From Capsicum annuum (taxonomy: Eukaryota > Streptophyta > Magnoliopsida > Solanales > Solanaceae), in NCBI RefSeq assembly GCF_002878395.1, contig NC_061122.1, positions 79,609,173 to 79,673,172 of the forward strand: a stretch of DNA of 64,000 nt, given 5' to 3'. The translations under genes and the position numbers were made by a program. Below are positions 22,154 through 34,560 of the stretch, piece after piece. Every line of letters starts with the position of its first letter. Position 1 is the stretch's first letter. The notes below the pieces were generated by a model. It was given only the letters and a program-made list of their open reading frames with translations, was not told the origin of the DNA and did no database searches.

Positions 22154-23669
22154 ACACCCTCAACTTAGAACATTTGTATGTCCTCAAGAAACAAAAAGAC
22201 AACAAAACACAACAATGATAATTAATAAAAAGAAACCTAAGATACCTATGGCAGTCAATCTCAAATTCAGCTAAAAATATCACCCCCTATTATTTTAACT
22301 TTTCAAAACCAACTCTGTGAATCAATGCAATACAAAAAAACGTAACACAAGGGAATCAATCAATGACATTACATTAGCAACGCAAAATAAAGCATATGTA
22401 AAAATCACAATACCCGAATAGATAAGAAGTTAGCAACACAACCCATGCACCCTCACAATAAAGAAGTCCCACTCACTTAGTAGAATAATACATGTTAAGG
22501 CAGGGACAATCAAGAGACACTCACACTCATAAAGAAGTTCCAATAATGTGTATAGAATATCATAGGCTTTCCCTTATTTGTTTTTTACCTTAGCTTTCAG
22601 AAAGCTGGGCTAGGATCATTATAGGACTTTACTCAGCTTGTAATATAGGTTTTGGGGCTGGTATGGTTCATTTGGGAATTTAGTGACTTAGCCTCATTGG
22701 CACCATAATTACGTTTTAGGGGTCCACTTTTTAAAAAACTTTTCTTTTATTCTGCCTTTCTTTCTTCCTTTTTATCCTTTTACTGCTCATCTAGGTAGAG
22801 TACAATTTCTTATAGTCTTTCTTTTTTTTCATTTTCTTACCACACCCAACCCTACTTTCATTTTCTCTTATTTATGCCTTTCTTCATACCCACTCCTAAT
22901 CATGCACCCTTATGGTAGCCACCCTCAACTTAGGCGATTTGCCCAAGTTGAGATGAACAATGTCTAAGGTGGATAAGGGCCAAAATAGGTTCATATTAAT
23001 TCAAATAGGAGGGTGAAAGGTGTAATAAGAAAAATAGTATATATAGGATCAAAATAGGAATAAAGGGATACTTATTCACATTTGGAAGGTTATTAGGCTA
23101 AAAGTGGACTAATTCAAGAACGACTTATAATCCTTTCCTAATTGACTATCCTACAACCTAGGCAAGACTAACCAGACAAGTTTCATATTCAACACACAAA
23201 TGAAACTAAGTAAGCATCTCTCACACATATGGCACGGTGTTGCATCACAAACTAATACATATTCAGTTCATGCAAATGCTAACTATGATTATCATTTCAC
23301 TAATCCTAATGCCATAACGAGATTCACAATGGTCACATATACATACACATCACACAGTTTAAAAAATAAATATTTTGGAGGGGTATCATTTTTCTCAAAC
23401 ATCAAAACAAAATATGTCAATTTCCTTAGGTACTTATTTTCCACCCAGTTAAATAGAAATAACACAAAACATTACAAAACAAAACACAATATGACACAAT
23501 TTTTCCTAGACATGTCCGTTCTACAATTATACCGTGGCCGATGGGAAAAATCACGTCAACAAAAACCCACGACAGTTGTGGTACACCCTTTCCCCCAACT
23601 AAAAGAAGATGCACTATCCCCAGTGCATGGGCATAATATAAAGCAAGGGAATAAAGACATACCTAGGAT
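22154..23669 (-). other. Non-coding region, Athila copy 2
   Basis: It aligns with 863-2290 and 47859-49300. It includes the LTR-adjacent ACACCCTCAACTTAG, the pyrimidine-rich tract (22740-22885) and the hairpin at 22924-22952. An apparent 158-codon open frame on the plus strand (23200-23676) is opposite to element transcription; the same stretch in sister copies is not open. I do not treat it as a gene. Confidence 0.75.
22924..22952 (-). other. Conserved hairpin in 3' non-coding region
   Basis: Arms CTCAACTTAGGC (22924-22935) and GCCCAAGTTGAG (22941-22952) form 12 positions with one A/C mismatch around a 5-base loop GATTT. Compared with 51507-51535, two pairs have changed on both sides (C-G to T-A), so pairing was kept. 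Confidence 0.72.
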
Positions 23670-26023
23670 GCACTAGGCATCCGTCTTATGCTCATCCTAA
23701 TTTGGGGTATCTCAACTGACGGTGGTGGTGGGGTACTAATAGAAGATGCACCTACCTTAATTTCAGCTTGTCAAACTATATCATCTACCTTGGACACCCT
23801 AGAATCACAGGTGGTCCTTTTTAGGGCTTGATCAAAGGGAATAGTGGGGTCATGTAGATCTTTTATTCTATCTCTCTTGGTCCAAACCTTTGGGGCTGTC
23901 TCCTCCTCTGCAAACAAATTAAAGCTTTTCAAGCTGTGTAGAGACATCAACTAAGTAAATGATGGGATAAATAAAGGAATAGACAAAATATAGCTCTAAC
24001 TGAGAGAGCATACCTCTACTTGTAGTGTGGCCACCTACTACCAAATCTCACCTAGATCAGTAGCCTATATATCTCTAAACTGAGCGGACACCTTCCCCTT
24101 TAAAGCATTGATCTTAGCATGAAACTCACTAGTGAACTCTAATATCTCATCCTGAAGTACATCCTAAACTCTCTAATTTTGTTCAAACCCAAGGCCGAAT
24201 CTGTGCATATAATGATGCCAGCTCAGACTCAACATCAGTAAGATGGGTGATAGTTGTATCCTACCACTCCACTAGGCTCTGTAAAATCATATGAGTTACT
24301 ACAATAAACCCTATATCTATAGCTGTGGAAGTGGCAGTGGTGCGAGGAGGCACAGTATATGCCCCAACTAACTTAAAAGTCGAGGTCGGGGCTAAAGTAG
24401 AAGTAGCTGGGGCACCTTCCCCTTCTATAAAAACCTCAGGCGCATCTGTATGATCGACTTTATAATCATCAAAACCCATACCATCAATATCTTATCTAGC
24501 CTATCAATATTTTGCAAGAATTGAAGGCCCCTCAAAATAGGTCTGTATCACAATCAGAGGTGCCCTAGCTCTTTATACAAGGATCAGGTTTGTCGAATCC
24601 TTGATCAAAATAGTATAGAAAGTTCTTACCAACTCTAATTATCTATCAACATTTGTAATCTCAGGCACACCTACCTCTTAACATATTATCTGGATCAGAA
24701 AAGGGAAGAGAAGAGCGGTTATGTCTCGAATGCCCACTCGTGCATCTCATATCTGATAAGTGATGTAAAGTTGACCTTATATCCTACTATCAAACTAGAA
24801 ACTAGTGCAACTCTATATCATATCAACACATTGTTTGAAGTATTCAAACATCATTGGAGACACACCTCCATCCAAAAAAACTTTACGGCAAAATAAAGTA
24901 CCTCTATTTTAAAATCTGACCTACCCTCGATCCAGTGGGCCATTATCACCCAATTCTAAAATCTAGTTAGCGATCCACCTTGAAAAACCCAACCTCTGCT
25001 ATCTATAATCAATGTCTCTCATCCTGTGTCTGTCCCACATAAATCTAATCCTATGGTCACACTCTACAGTAGATGCCGAAGCCACATACTTTAGCCCAAA
25101 AAGAACTTGATGGATAGCTACCACTAAAATATCAACCTAAACTTCTCTTACCAAGGTGTGGTATAACTGGGGATGTGCTGCATCTCTACCTTCTTTAGGA
25201 GTGGTCAAAGCAACAGTGCAGTTTAGGAAGCGTAGAACTTCCTGACTAAGGCCTAACTATAAGATCCTTAGGGTCAAGTCATCCACCCACACTAGTAGCA
25301 CTCAAAAGATGCCTAAAGCTCTAGTCCCTTACTAGCCCTGATAACTCAAGTCTTCTCTCAGATTAAATAGTCCTCATAGGATGACTCGCCTTAGTAATAT
25401 AGTTGTCTTGCTCATAAATCACCTGTGTCCCTTCTACATACCACATCAAGTTTATCTCACCTAGAGGTATCATCGAGAAGTGTGTAGACCTGGATATGGG
25501 GTTAGCTGATGGTGGAATTAGAGGCTGAGGATTCTGTGGTACCTGAGTTGTATCCTTCTCAGACTGGGGTATTACTGATACTGACTGGCTGGCCAATGAC
25601 AACTCATTCTCTAACCTCTCCTTGTACTGGGGGGATTGTGTGGCCTCCACCTTAACTTTTGTCTCAGGCTCAACTTCATTTTCAAATCTTGACTCCTCAT
25701 CCTTAGAAGCATGCTCTTTTTCTTTAGACTAGGGAGAGTATTGTGGTAAAGTCCTGGCTAACTTCATCCTCAGCCTAGGAACTAGTCTATCTTTGACCGT
25801 TTAATCCTCGACCCATGTATGTGTGTTGAGTGCCTTATTGAGTCTATGTTGGGATCTTAACTCCTAAGGTGGATACAATAAAGGTTGTACTTACTGCCTG
25901 TCTTTATCCCCTAGTGTGGGGCTACTGGTCTATCCAAGGCTACCAGGTGCTCCTCTACTGAGCCACTCAGGGGATTCATCCCAAAGGATCGACTATCCAC
26001 CCTTTTTTTGCGTAGCCTTGGGT
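23670..26023 (-). pseudogene. Extra ORF between integrase and 3' LTR, Athila copy 2 (decayed, function unknown)
   Basis: Reading on the minus strand starts at an ATG near 26023 (MAPKATQKKGG) and can be followed in changing frames for over 2 kb. Clear coding-like stretches are QSPQYKERLENELSLASQSV (within 25363-25650), a RHRMRDIDYR / RWIAN / RKVFLDGGVSPMMFEYFKQC block (about 24700-25080), and GFDDYKVDHTDAPEVFIEGE with Pro/Thr/Ala-rich sequence (24261-24479). The C-terminus (about 23680-23870) has QALKRTT and GASSISTPPPP, which are matched at 52237-52461. The position is that of env-like or other extra ORFs in Athila/Tat elements. I see no membrane segment or known catalytic motif, and no function can be given. 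Confidence 0.65.
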
Positions 26024-27250
26024 GCCATACTAATTGAATAATAAGTTGTTAGTGCTTGAAAGAGATGAGGTAAATGAAAAATTCTGAAAAAAATCTAATT
26101 TTATCAAGGTGGGAACCTTCAAAGGCCACCTACAGGTCTTAGGTTCCACTTACGGCCCGTAGGTGACCTTCATAAGTGCCAAACAAAGTCCTAAAGTCTT
26201 AGGGCTTCATATCTAACACTTATGAAGGAACATATGACCCACAAAATACTACATACGAGGCTCGTTGGTGCCACCTTATGTACGCTTCTGAGAGTACTTT
26301 GACTTTTCCAAATTTTAAAACCTTATACAATATATTAAGCCCATTCAAGTCCAACTTTGCACATAAAAACTTTTATCAAGTTCAGAAACACTAGTATGGC
26401 ACACAAAGTTTTGGTTTTTTAGCAACCTTTTCAACTTCTACTTCTTTTAGGGCATGATCATAGATTATTTATTCAAGAACAGTGCATGAATTTCAATTTT
26501 TAGATTAATATAGGTTCCTACAAACAAGATTATTGAGTTTTAAGAAATTTCAAGCATATTAAAGTACCAACTCACTTTTTCTTTTCTAAAGCACAATAAC
26601 TACTAGTAGGAGAAAAGGAATTTACCTTGATTGTAGCGATGGATATAGAAGAATAAAAAAGTTGAATGAAAAACCTTAGACTTTGAATGCTCTTGTGTGC
26701 GTGCAAATGATTAACTAAAAAGGAGGTTTGCCTTTTATAGAATTATAGAGGAATTTGGAGAGTTTAAATTTGGGAGGGAGTTAGAAAATTTGAGAAAATA
26801 AAGCATAAAAGTCAGATTATGGGTTTTTAAATGTGCTGGTAGGCCGGTCCGGGTCTGATCCACTTGGGTACGGCCTAGATTTTTAAAATTTGGACTAGAG
26901 ATTTTCACTATCACGTATAACACCACTTATGGACCGTAGTGCTACCTATGGCCTATAGGTGATACATCATAGGTGATAGAAGAGTTTTTATCCCTCTAAA
27001 TATATTATTCTAACACTCATGACACCACTTAAGAGGTCGTAAGTGGTACTTATGACCCCTATAAGTGGGTTTATAGGTAAACGTTTAGAGACCGCAAAAT
27101 TCTCAAGAGTTTTACTCTGATAGTTATTTCATCACTTGGTTTAAGTAGGACTTATGATCCCCATAAGTGGTTCAATTAGTCCCCTTACCTAGAATTCTCT
27201 GAATTTTGCAATGTTTTACCATATTCCAGGTGATTCCTCATGTTTTACAC
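26024..27250 (-). promoter_or_regulatory. Region upstream of the extra ORF, with palindrome clusters
   Basis: About 1.2 kb without coding signal separates the integrase part of Athila copy 2 (continuing at 62582) from the extra ORF. It has a TATA box at 26732-26739 and palindromic motifs on both sides: 26120-26290 (arms CACTTACGG and CCGTAGGTG) and 26920-27175 (CCTATGGCC, CATAGGTG, AGTGGTACTTATGACCC). It does not resemble the Athila LTR. A separate internal promoter for the extra ORF is a reasonable guess. Confidence 0.5.
26732..26739 (-). promoter_or_regulatory. TATA box upstream of the extra ORF
   Basis: The minus strand reads CTATAAAAGG, a strong plant TATA box, 700 bases before the presumed start codon at 26023. 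Confidence 0.5.
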
Positions 27251-28488
27251 TATAATGACCCAAAGGTCATTTTTTATATTTCCATTTATATTTGCCGTTA
27301 GAGCTTTCCCATAGCTGCCCCAATTTATTTAAGACTTGCTGGGATTGATAGTTCAATTACTGAGCATTTTTTTTGGTTTTTACAGCCAATTCCTTATTTA
27401 GAAGTCTTAGTCGGCTTTAAATGTCCATTGAGCAAAAAATTTAGCAAAACTTTCTCGGATGCACATTCTAACTATGCTAAAAGTTTCAAAATATCGATTT
27501 TAGGCTAGATAGACCTTTGGTCTGGAAGTTGGAAAATTGAAATTATAGGTGTGGGACCCACATTTGGTTGAAACAAACTCGAATGGAAATCCCAACATTG
27601 CCATTGCGTCCGAAATATCAAATTTAGTGTGGTTACAAAGTTCATTTGCCTAAATTAAATTCCGAATGAATCCTGAGGCCTTAACAGAAACTTGAAAAAT
27701 ATTTCAAGTACCGGAGAGGATGTTGCAATTGCACTAGGGAGGATGGATATGTTTTGTGGGCCAAAGATCATTATTATGATGTTATAATTCTCCCGAACAC
27801 ATTATTAGGCCCAAGGTCGTGTTATGATATGAGTGGACTATCCGGGAAGTGTTTATTATTGTAAAGGATGTGATTGTAGTTTATTGATATATTAATTCTT
27901 GTGGTTCCATTATATGAATACTGGTGATGGCATGCATAGATTTGGTACATTCATGATCGTTGCATCGATGATTGATACAAATACAATTAGATTATAACCT
28001 TATTATTGTGGCCGCTAACTAAGAGTTAAAACCCACTTTCTATCTTAAAATAGATTTCTTCATAATAATAGATGCCCATTTTAATGAATAACTTATATGT
28101 AAAGGAGGTTAATAATGAGTTATACAGACTTGACTGAGATAAGTTCTAGTTTATGATTTGATACTACTAATTACTCTGATAATGAGAGATTCTGACCCTT
28201 TCTATAGTTTTATAATGATTTAGTGCCGAAGTTAACTCTGGGAACAAAACTTATGGATTTACATCCTTTTAGCCACGCTCAAGTTTGTGCACCTACTATA
28301 TATCTAAATACACATATCTCTAGTATGGGATGGAGAAAGATGTTGTATTGATGGTATAAATTCTAGGTAAACCTAATGATAGTTATGATATTCATGTTAT
28401 GTATATATGCTTATTAATAACATGAAATTAATGATGAATGGTGAATTACGGAAATATACTCTACCTTGCTTCTCTTTTCATGATTATT

Positions 28489-28605
28489 TACTTTAGCCCT
28501 GGTGGGACTTGCTATTTACTTTAGCCCTCGTAGGGCTTTCTCTTTACTTTAGCCCTAATGGGCTTGTTCTTTACTTTATCTCTCATGGGTCTTGCTCTCT
28601 TTTAA
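28489..28605. repeat. Tandem units with core TTTACTTTAGCCC
   Basis: Four units of about 30-32 bases, each with TTTACTTTA, a GGG(A/C)TTG end and TGGG/TAGGG in between. The same array stands in the 3' LTR at about 60838-60955. Confidence 0.8.
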
Positions 28606-28629
28606 TGACATTGATTTAGATATTATGAT

Positions 28630-28740
28630 GATATGATGATACCCGACAAGGCTGAAGGATATTATAATGAGGCATTGATATCCCACAAGGTCGGAGGATG
28701 GTTGTGATGATGCATTGATACTAGGAAAGGATAGATGATG
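28630..28740. repeat. Three degenerate units (CGACAAGGC...GGAGGAT)
   Basis: Units of about 45-50 bases share GAT(A/T)CCCGACAAGGC, GGAGGATG and ATGATGATT-like spacers. Counterparts lie at 60975-61095 and in part at 38445-38475, across element C. Confidence 0.65.
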
Positions 28741-28745
28741 ATTAT

Positions 28746-28750
28746 ATTGA
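28746..28750 (+). repeat. Target-site duplication ATTGA, left copy (element C)
   Basis: ATTGA stands before the LTR of element C and again at 38367-38371. Confidence 0.8.
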
Positions 28751-30954
28751 TGGCATGACCCACAAACCAAGCCTTTTTATATGGGTATCACAAGCCCAAC
28801 CTGAGCCGCAGGTCGCCCCGTTAAGCCAACCTAACTATCACATCAACCACATGTGTTAGAGGAACTATGATTATATATAAAGATAACGAAAACAAAACTA
28901 GTAATCTTAACTTAAACAATATCTCAACATTTCATTTACATCAACCTACTAACCAACAATCCCAAGTCCAGAGTCATCCACAATGCCTTTATACAAATTC
29001 GATGTCTATATATGTTGGGACAAGCCCCCGAAAATAGCCAAACAAAATCTAAATATATCTACGACCAAAGATAAGAGACAGTGAAATGTATGCCTTCCAA
29101 AAGATGGATGCTCACCACTTCAATGTCAACACACGAAACGACTGCACACCTATCACTGCATAGGAAGAGAAGAAGAAGCTTCATCCCCTATGTCGCATGG
29201 GGACAGAGCATGCAAAGATGGTTAGCGGTTGGAACGCTAGCATGTAACTCAAGGATAAGGGTAAAATAAAATCATTCAAATTCGAGTCAAATCATCATAT
29301 TAAACCACATTCATATTCATGTGAATGCATGTAGATATATATACAATATATGCATACTGTGCCAAAGGAAACAACACTTAACAAACATTCTTGATGCATT
29401 CAATCATGAGCCATAAAGTGGAGGACATCGACTTTCCATACTTATAGTAGTAGGCAAGGGACTTTAACCACATACATTTTCATTAGGAAAGGGACTTTAA
29501 CCACAAGCCGTTTCGTTGGTCAAAGGACTCTAACCTCAAGCCGTATTAGATAAGGGACTCAAACCACAAACTGACATATTAAGGCAAGGGACTCTAACCT
29601 CAGGCAATTCACTAAGCAAGAGACTCTAACAACAATCCACTTTATTAAGCAAGGGACTCTAAATAGAAGCCACATTAGTAGGCAAGGGACTTTAACCACA
29701 AGCCATCACAAATATCATTATTCGATATTGGGACTCTAACCCTTTGTCCATACATCGACACTCATTCACCCCCATACATGAACACAAGGTCTTCATGGGA
29801 ACATTTATCAAACAAACACTTCAATAAGCAAATGCCTTAATTCAATTCATTATTCAATTCAATTTATGGTCATCAATACCCTTAAAACCCATTTGGTACT
29901 ATTAGCAATCTTATACCACACTTTAGTTCAACACACTTCAATGTCATGGTTAGGGACTTTAACCCCTTTTTAGTCAACAATCCAACAAGGTCATACATTA
30001 ACTAAATACATGGATAACAATTTCTTTTCAATACCATTTATCAACTATTCACACTTATTGGGACATTGCCCTACCTCAAAACATTAACAACATGTGACTA
30101 CACATTTCTCCTAGTCATTTTCATAAACACCATGTAGGCATATCTTTACCAAGCCCAAAATCAAAGTAGAAATCATCATTATTAGGGTTTCTCAACACCC
30201 GTTTGTTAAACCACAAACAACAAGCACCCACATGTTCAAATCATCGTATTGCATATAAACACAAGTCTGAGAAAGAACAAACATTACTCGTCACTAGACA
30301 TCAAAACCCTTAACACTTGATTTCAGAATCACCATTTAGAAGTATTAATCCATGTTTAAAATACATGGTTTTTGAGTTAATAACAAGGGAAAAAGTTACA
30401 TGCCTTAAAAAAGATGATCCACCAAGAAACTTGACTCCTCTTTGCCTCTAGATAAACACCCCTTGGAACCCTAGCCTCCAATCTTGTTTTATGAGGTGTA
30501 AATTGTGTGTTTGGAAAATTTTGATCTTCCAAATGAATGTTTAGGAGGCCACAAGACATTATATAGTGGGTATAACTCACATACTCAATCGTACCCTAGG
30601 ACTTCATAAGGACCCCTACACTGACTAGGGTATGACCACACACCCTTGAATTGTACCCAAGGGTATGAATGGTACCCTAAACCTTAACCATAAACCATAC
30701 CCACAACAGTGTCAACTAGGCCAAGTACCAAACATCATACCATTTGGCTTTGTATGACTTGTACACTAATATATGACCATGGGGATGCTAAGTCTACCTT
30801 GAACAGTGTGTAACCCCCACCACACTGCCTAGAATATGAGATGGTGGGGGGTCACTAAGTCATATACAAGGGTATGACTAGTACCCTGAGTGTACCTAGT
30901 GTAGAATCTTTAATCAAGAGAATTTTTCTAAGGGTCCAAAGCCTAGGTGTTTCA
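28751..30954 (-). repeat. Element C 3' LTR (2204 bp)
   Basis: It starts TGGCATGACC and ends GGTGTTTCA, and aligns with 36018-38366. It holds a minisatellite (29448-29710) and GGGTA(T/C)/GTACCC inverted motifs at 30580-30900. Confidence 0.92.
29448..29710. repeat. Minisatellite, units of about 33-36 bp (GGCAAGGGACTTTAACCACA)
   Basis: About eight units share AAGGGACTYTAACC and CAAGCC. The matching array in the other LTR is at 36730-36980, with different unit order and count. Confidence 0.85.
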
Positions 30955-31230
30955 ATTCTCCTGAACTTAGGTCATTGGTCCTCAAATGACAGGTGATGAA
31001 AGCATAAACACGAGTTAATAGATTATTACACATCAACTAACCCTTAACAAACTAGAAATCAAGAAATACAACAATGATAAGTCACATGCCAAGATCACTA
31101 ACAATCAACCATTTATTTCATTTACTATTGGACTCAAACTCATTATCGATCAAAGACACTTGTTAAATTCAAAACTTAGGGATTGTCTATCAAAGACATA
31201 AATCAAGTTAAGAAGATTAACACATACCTC
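30955..31230 (-). other. Element C 3' untranslated region
   Basis: Non-coding stretch between the integrase tail and the 3' LTR. The LTR-adjacent bases read CCTAAGTTCAGGAGAAT on the minus strand, the plus-strand primer site by position. Confidence 0.6.
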
Positions 31231-32760
31231 AATCACAAGTTTCCAAAATGGAAAACAAATGACGATACTTTGATTTCATGTCCTATTTCGCCTCCCAAGT
31301 AGCTTCCTTGGATTTTTGGTTCCTCCAAAGAACCTTCATTAAAGCCACCTCTTTTGTTCGCAACTGGCAACCTTGAAGATCTAAAATCCTCACTGGGATC
31401 TACTTATAGGACAAAGAGTCTAAAATATCAACATCCTTCAAGAGAACAATAATGAAGGATAACCCACATATTTTTGCAGCATAGAGACATGGAAAATCGG
31501 ATGGATGGTGCTCAAACTAGAAGGAAACTCCAACTCACAGGCAACATTTCCAACCCTTTTCAAAATCAAGTAAGGACCAGCATACTGGGGGCTAAGCTAC
31601 CCCTTCTTACCCAATTGCATCACTTAATTCATGGGAGACACCTTTAAGAATGCCCAATCGCCATCACTAAACTCTAGATCCCTACGCCTTACATTTGCAT
31701 AGGAATTTTGATGACTTTGAGCGGTTTTAAATCTATCATGAATTATTTTCACCTTATCTAAGGCTTGTTGAACCAAATCGAGGCAAGCAACTTACCCTCT
31801 CCAACTTCATACCACCCAATAGGAGAACGACATCTTCTACAAGGAGCCATACTAATGCTAGAATGGTAACTATTGTTATAGGTAAATTCAATCAAAGGCA
31901 AGTGGTCATACCAATTACCACTATAATCAAACACACAAATGGATAACATATATTCCATGGTTTAGATGGTCCTCTTTGCTTGTCTATCCGTCTATGGGTG
32001 GAAAGTGGTACTAAGGCACACCTTAGTTCCCAAACCCTTTTAAAACAAATTCCAAAAGTGAGATGATAATAGAGTACCACGATCTGAAATAATAAAAACC
32101 AGAGCACCATTCAATTTCACAATCTCCGTAAGATATAACTTAGTATAATCTTCCATAAAGTAATTAGTCTTCATGGACAAGAAGTGAGCGGACATTGTTA
32201 TTCTATCCATAATGACCCAAATAGAATCACATTAATTTTGATACTAGGGAAGACTGGTAACAAAATCCATATTAATCATCTCCCACTTCCATTCGGGCAA
32301 TACAATCTCTTGGTACAAGCCTCTGGGCCTGATGTGTTCAACCTTCACTTATCGACACACCATGCACTTAGCCACATAACTAGTCATATATTATTTCATA
32401 TTACTCTACTAATAGAACTCCCTAATATTGTGATACAATTTTGTAGAACTAAGATGAATAGCATAATGAGATTCATGAGCCTCGAACATTATCTTTTCCT
32501 TTAATCCATCAACAATGGGAACACATAGCCTACCTTGGTACCTCAAAATACCATCGCCACCAATCACAAATTCAATAATCTTTTGTTGACCCATATTACC
32601 CTTAATCTTCATCAAATTGATATCCAATATTTGCTTTTTCTTTATATCAACAACAAGAGATGATTGCAATATCGAGTGCACAAATACCCCACCATCCTCA
32701 GAGTCCGTGAGGCGAACTCCAAGATTAGACAATTGGTGAATGTCCTTCACCAATTCCTAT
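31231..32760 (-). pseudogene. pol: Element C integrase with C-terminal chromodomain-like tail (decayed)
   Basis: The zinc-binding segment and the linker before it are open at 32409-32753 (GVRLTDSEDGGVFVHSILQS, then GILRYQGRLCVPIVDGLKEK, then AHESHYAIHLSSTKLYHNIR). The core follows in broken frames to about 31760, with DHLPLIEFTYNNSYHSSISM at 31830-31905. A GKKGxLSPQYAGPYLILKRV-like GPF segment lies near 31540-31600. The tail near 31250-31330 ends in a WExxxDMKSKYRHLF-like run, the degraded chromodomain expected for Tekay-type elements. Several stops and shifts are visible. Confidence 0.88.
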
Positions 32761-32879
32761 TTATCCTCACCTACATGGGCTAAGACCCCCATGGATATTC
32801 TTCTAAGAGCATCGGTGACTACATTAGCTTTACCTGGATGGTAATGTAAACTCATCTCGTAGTCCTTCAACAACTCGGC

Positions 32880-34240
32880 CACCTCTTTTGTCTGAGATTC
32901 AACTCCTTCTATGTAAACACATACTGAAGACTCTTATGATCAGAAAAGATGTCAATATGAACTCCATAGAGATAATGTCGCCAAATCTTCAAAGCAAAAA
33001 AGATGACTAACAACTTTATGTCATGAGTAGGGTAGTTTTTCTCAAGAACCTTCAATTGCCTAGAAGCATAGGCCACCACCCTACCATGTTGCATCAATAT
33101 ATAACCAATCCTAATACGAGAAGAATCATAATAAATTATGAAACTATCATTACCCTTGAGCAAGGTCAAAATCAGAGCTGAAGTCAATTTATCTTTCAAT
33201 TTCTTAGAACTACCTAACACGTATCCGACCATAAGAACTTAACCTATTTCTGGGTCAATTTAGTCAATGGGGAAGCTATAGTAAAAAAATCTCCACAAAT
33301 CTCCTATAATAACTAGCTGGACCCAAGAAGCTTAAATATCGATTGGAGCACATATCTTGGCCACTTTTTAACTGCCACAGCCTTTTGAGAATCTACCGTA
33401 ATCCCTTCACTAGAGATAACATGGCCAAGGAAAGTCAAAACCTTCAACCAAAATTCACACTTTGAAAACTTTGAATACAAATAATGATCCTCTAAAGTTT
33501 GTAACACGGTACAAAGGTGATCGACATAATCTGCCTCATTCTTAGAATAGACCTAGATGTCATCAATAAGACAATAACAAACAAGTCCAAGAATAGATGG
33601 AAAACCCTATTTATCAAATCTATGAATGCCATAGGGGCATTGGTCAACCCAAAGGAAATAACTAGAAACACATAATAACCATACCGGGTTCTAAAGACGG
33701 CCTTAGGGATATCCACCTCCCTAATCTTAAGCTAATGATAACCCAACCTAAAGATAAATCTTAGAGAAACACTTTGCACCTTGGAGTTGATCAAACAAAT
33801 CATTGATCCTAGGAAGAGGATACATATTTTTTATGGTCACTTTGTTCAACTGATGGTAATCAATGTACATACGAAGGGAACCATACTTCTTGTGCACAAA
33901 AAACATGGGAGCACCCTAAGGAGACACTCTAGGATGGATAAAACCTTTATATAAGAGGTCCTTCAAGTGCTCCTTAAGCTCTGCTGGAGCCATTCTATAA
34001 GGAGGAAAAGAAATTGTATGAGTGTCCATAATAAGATCGATCCCAAAATCTATTTCCCTTTCAGGAGAAATACCAAACAGGTCATCTGGAAAAACCTCAG
34101 GAAACTTATTAACCATGGTAACAGATTCTAGAGAAGAACTTTTTGAGTTAGAATATTTAAGCCGGACCAAAAGATAAAAATACCCTTTTGAGATCAACTT
34201 TTGGTCCTTAAGATACAAAATGAATCTCCACTTAGGCACT
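32880..34240 (-). pseudogene. pol: Element C reverse transcriptase and RNase H (decayed)
   Basis: RT begins at about 34239 with FPEVFPDDLFGISPEREIDF and YRMAPAELKEHLKDLLYKGF. It continues through the LNKVTIKN segment and the palm (33492-33716: [20 protein letters not shown]). The region that should hold the catalytic YVDD-type box reads [10 protein letters not shown] after a frameshift. The thumb follows at 33313-33507 (YSKFSKCEFWLKVLTFLGHV). RNase H at 32909-33232 has IIYYDSSRIRIGYILMQHGR (family CDASR, with Cys-Asp-Ala replaced) and YASRQLKVLEKNYPTHDIKL. Frames change about five times. Confidence 0.92.
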
Positions 34241-34560
34241 AAGGGACCCCCTTACCATATAATGACAGGGTTATTAGGAAATTTAAACATGACCCTACGA
34301 GTCCGACAATCTAAGAAAGCATAGAATGAGTGCCACCAATCCGTTCCTAGAATAACATCAAAATTGACCATATCCAACTCTATCAAATCTACAAGAGTTT
34401 CACTACCACTAATAGATACCACACACCCTATAATCATAGATTAAGAAAATTATACACATCATAAGAGAAAAGGTTCAACATACCCATGAAAACACTGGGA
34501 GATGCCTCAGAGTCCTGATGAGTAGCAAGTTCATATAAATGATTTCGGCCAATTTCGGTG
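34241..34560 (-). pseudogene. pol: Element C protease (decayed)
   Basis: The segment DLIELDMVNFDVILGTDWWH (34252-34437) is the conserved middle of chromovirus protease, before the cluster that leads into RT. The catalytic D-T/S-G lies upstream in a broken stretch around 34500-34560 and cannot be read with confidence. A stop separates this segment from RT. Confidence 0.85.

Larger units (their letters stand above)
20801..27250 (-). mobile_element. Athila-type element, copy 2, left part (3' LTR to extra-ORF region)
   Basis: From left to right: 3' LTR (20801-22153), non-coding region, a decayed extra ORF (23670-26023) and its upstream region with TATA box (to 27250). There it is broken by chromovirus B. 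It resumes at 62582 with the block after integrase, then integrase itself, running off the window. The join is supported because integrase is the part expected upstream of the extra ORF. The 5 bases before the LTR are AAAGC; the other end is outside the window. Confidence 0.85.
27251..28750 (+). repeat. Chromovirus B 5' LTR, left part
   Basis: It matches 43365-43910 up to about 27752, then jumps to sequence matching 45605-46294. Roughly 1.7 kb present in the 3' LTR is absent. It ends with the target duplication ATTGA beside element C. A tandem array (28489-28605) with core TTTACTTTAGCCCT and GACAAGGC/GGAGGAT units (28630-28740) lies at its right end. Confidence 0.87.

Noticed and set aside
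23200..23676. 158-codon open frame on the plus strand as a gene
   Set aside because: It lies antisense in the Athila non-coding region, has no familiar motif, and is not open in the sister copies.
20801..27250. Athila copy 2 as a complete element ending at 27250
   Set aside because: No second LTR or primer site lies before 27250; its integrase part is found beyond chromovirus B at 62582.
29448..29710. CRISPR-like repeat array
   Set aside because: Units are contiguous and degenerate without unique spacers, lie in an LTR, and have a matching array in the partner LTR.
32184..32504. 106-codon open frame on the plus strand
   Set aside because: Antisense shadow of the element C integrase.
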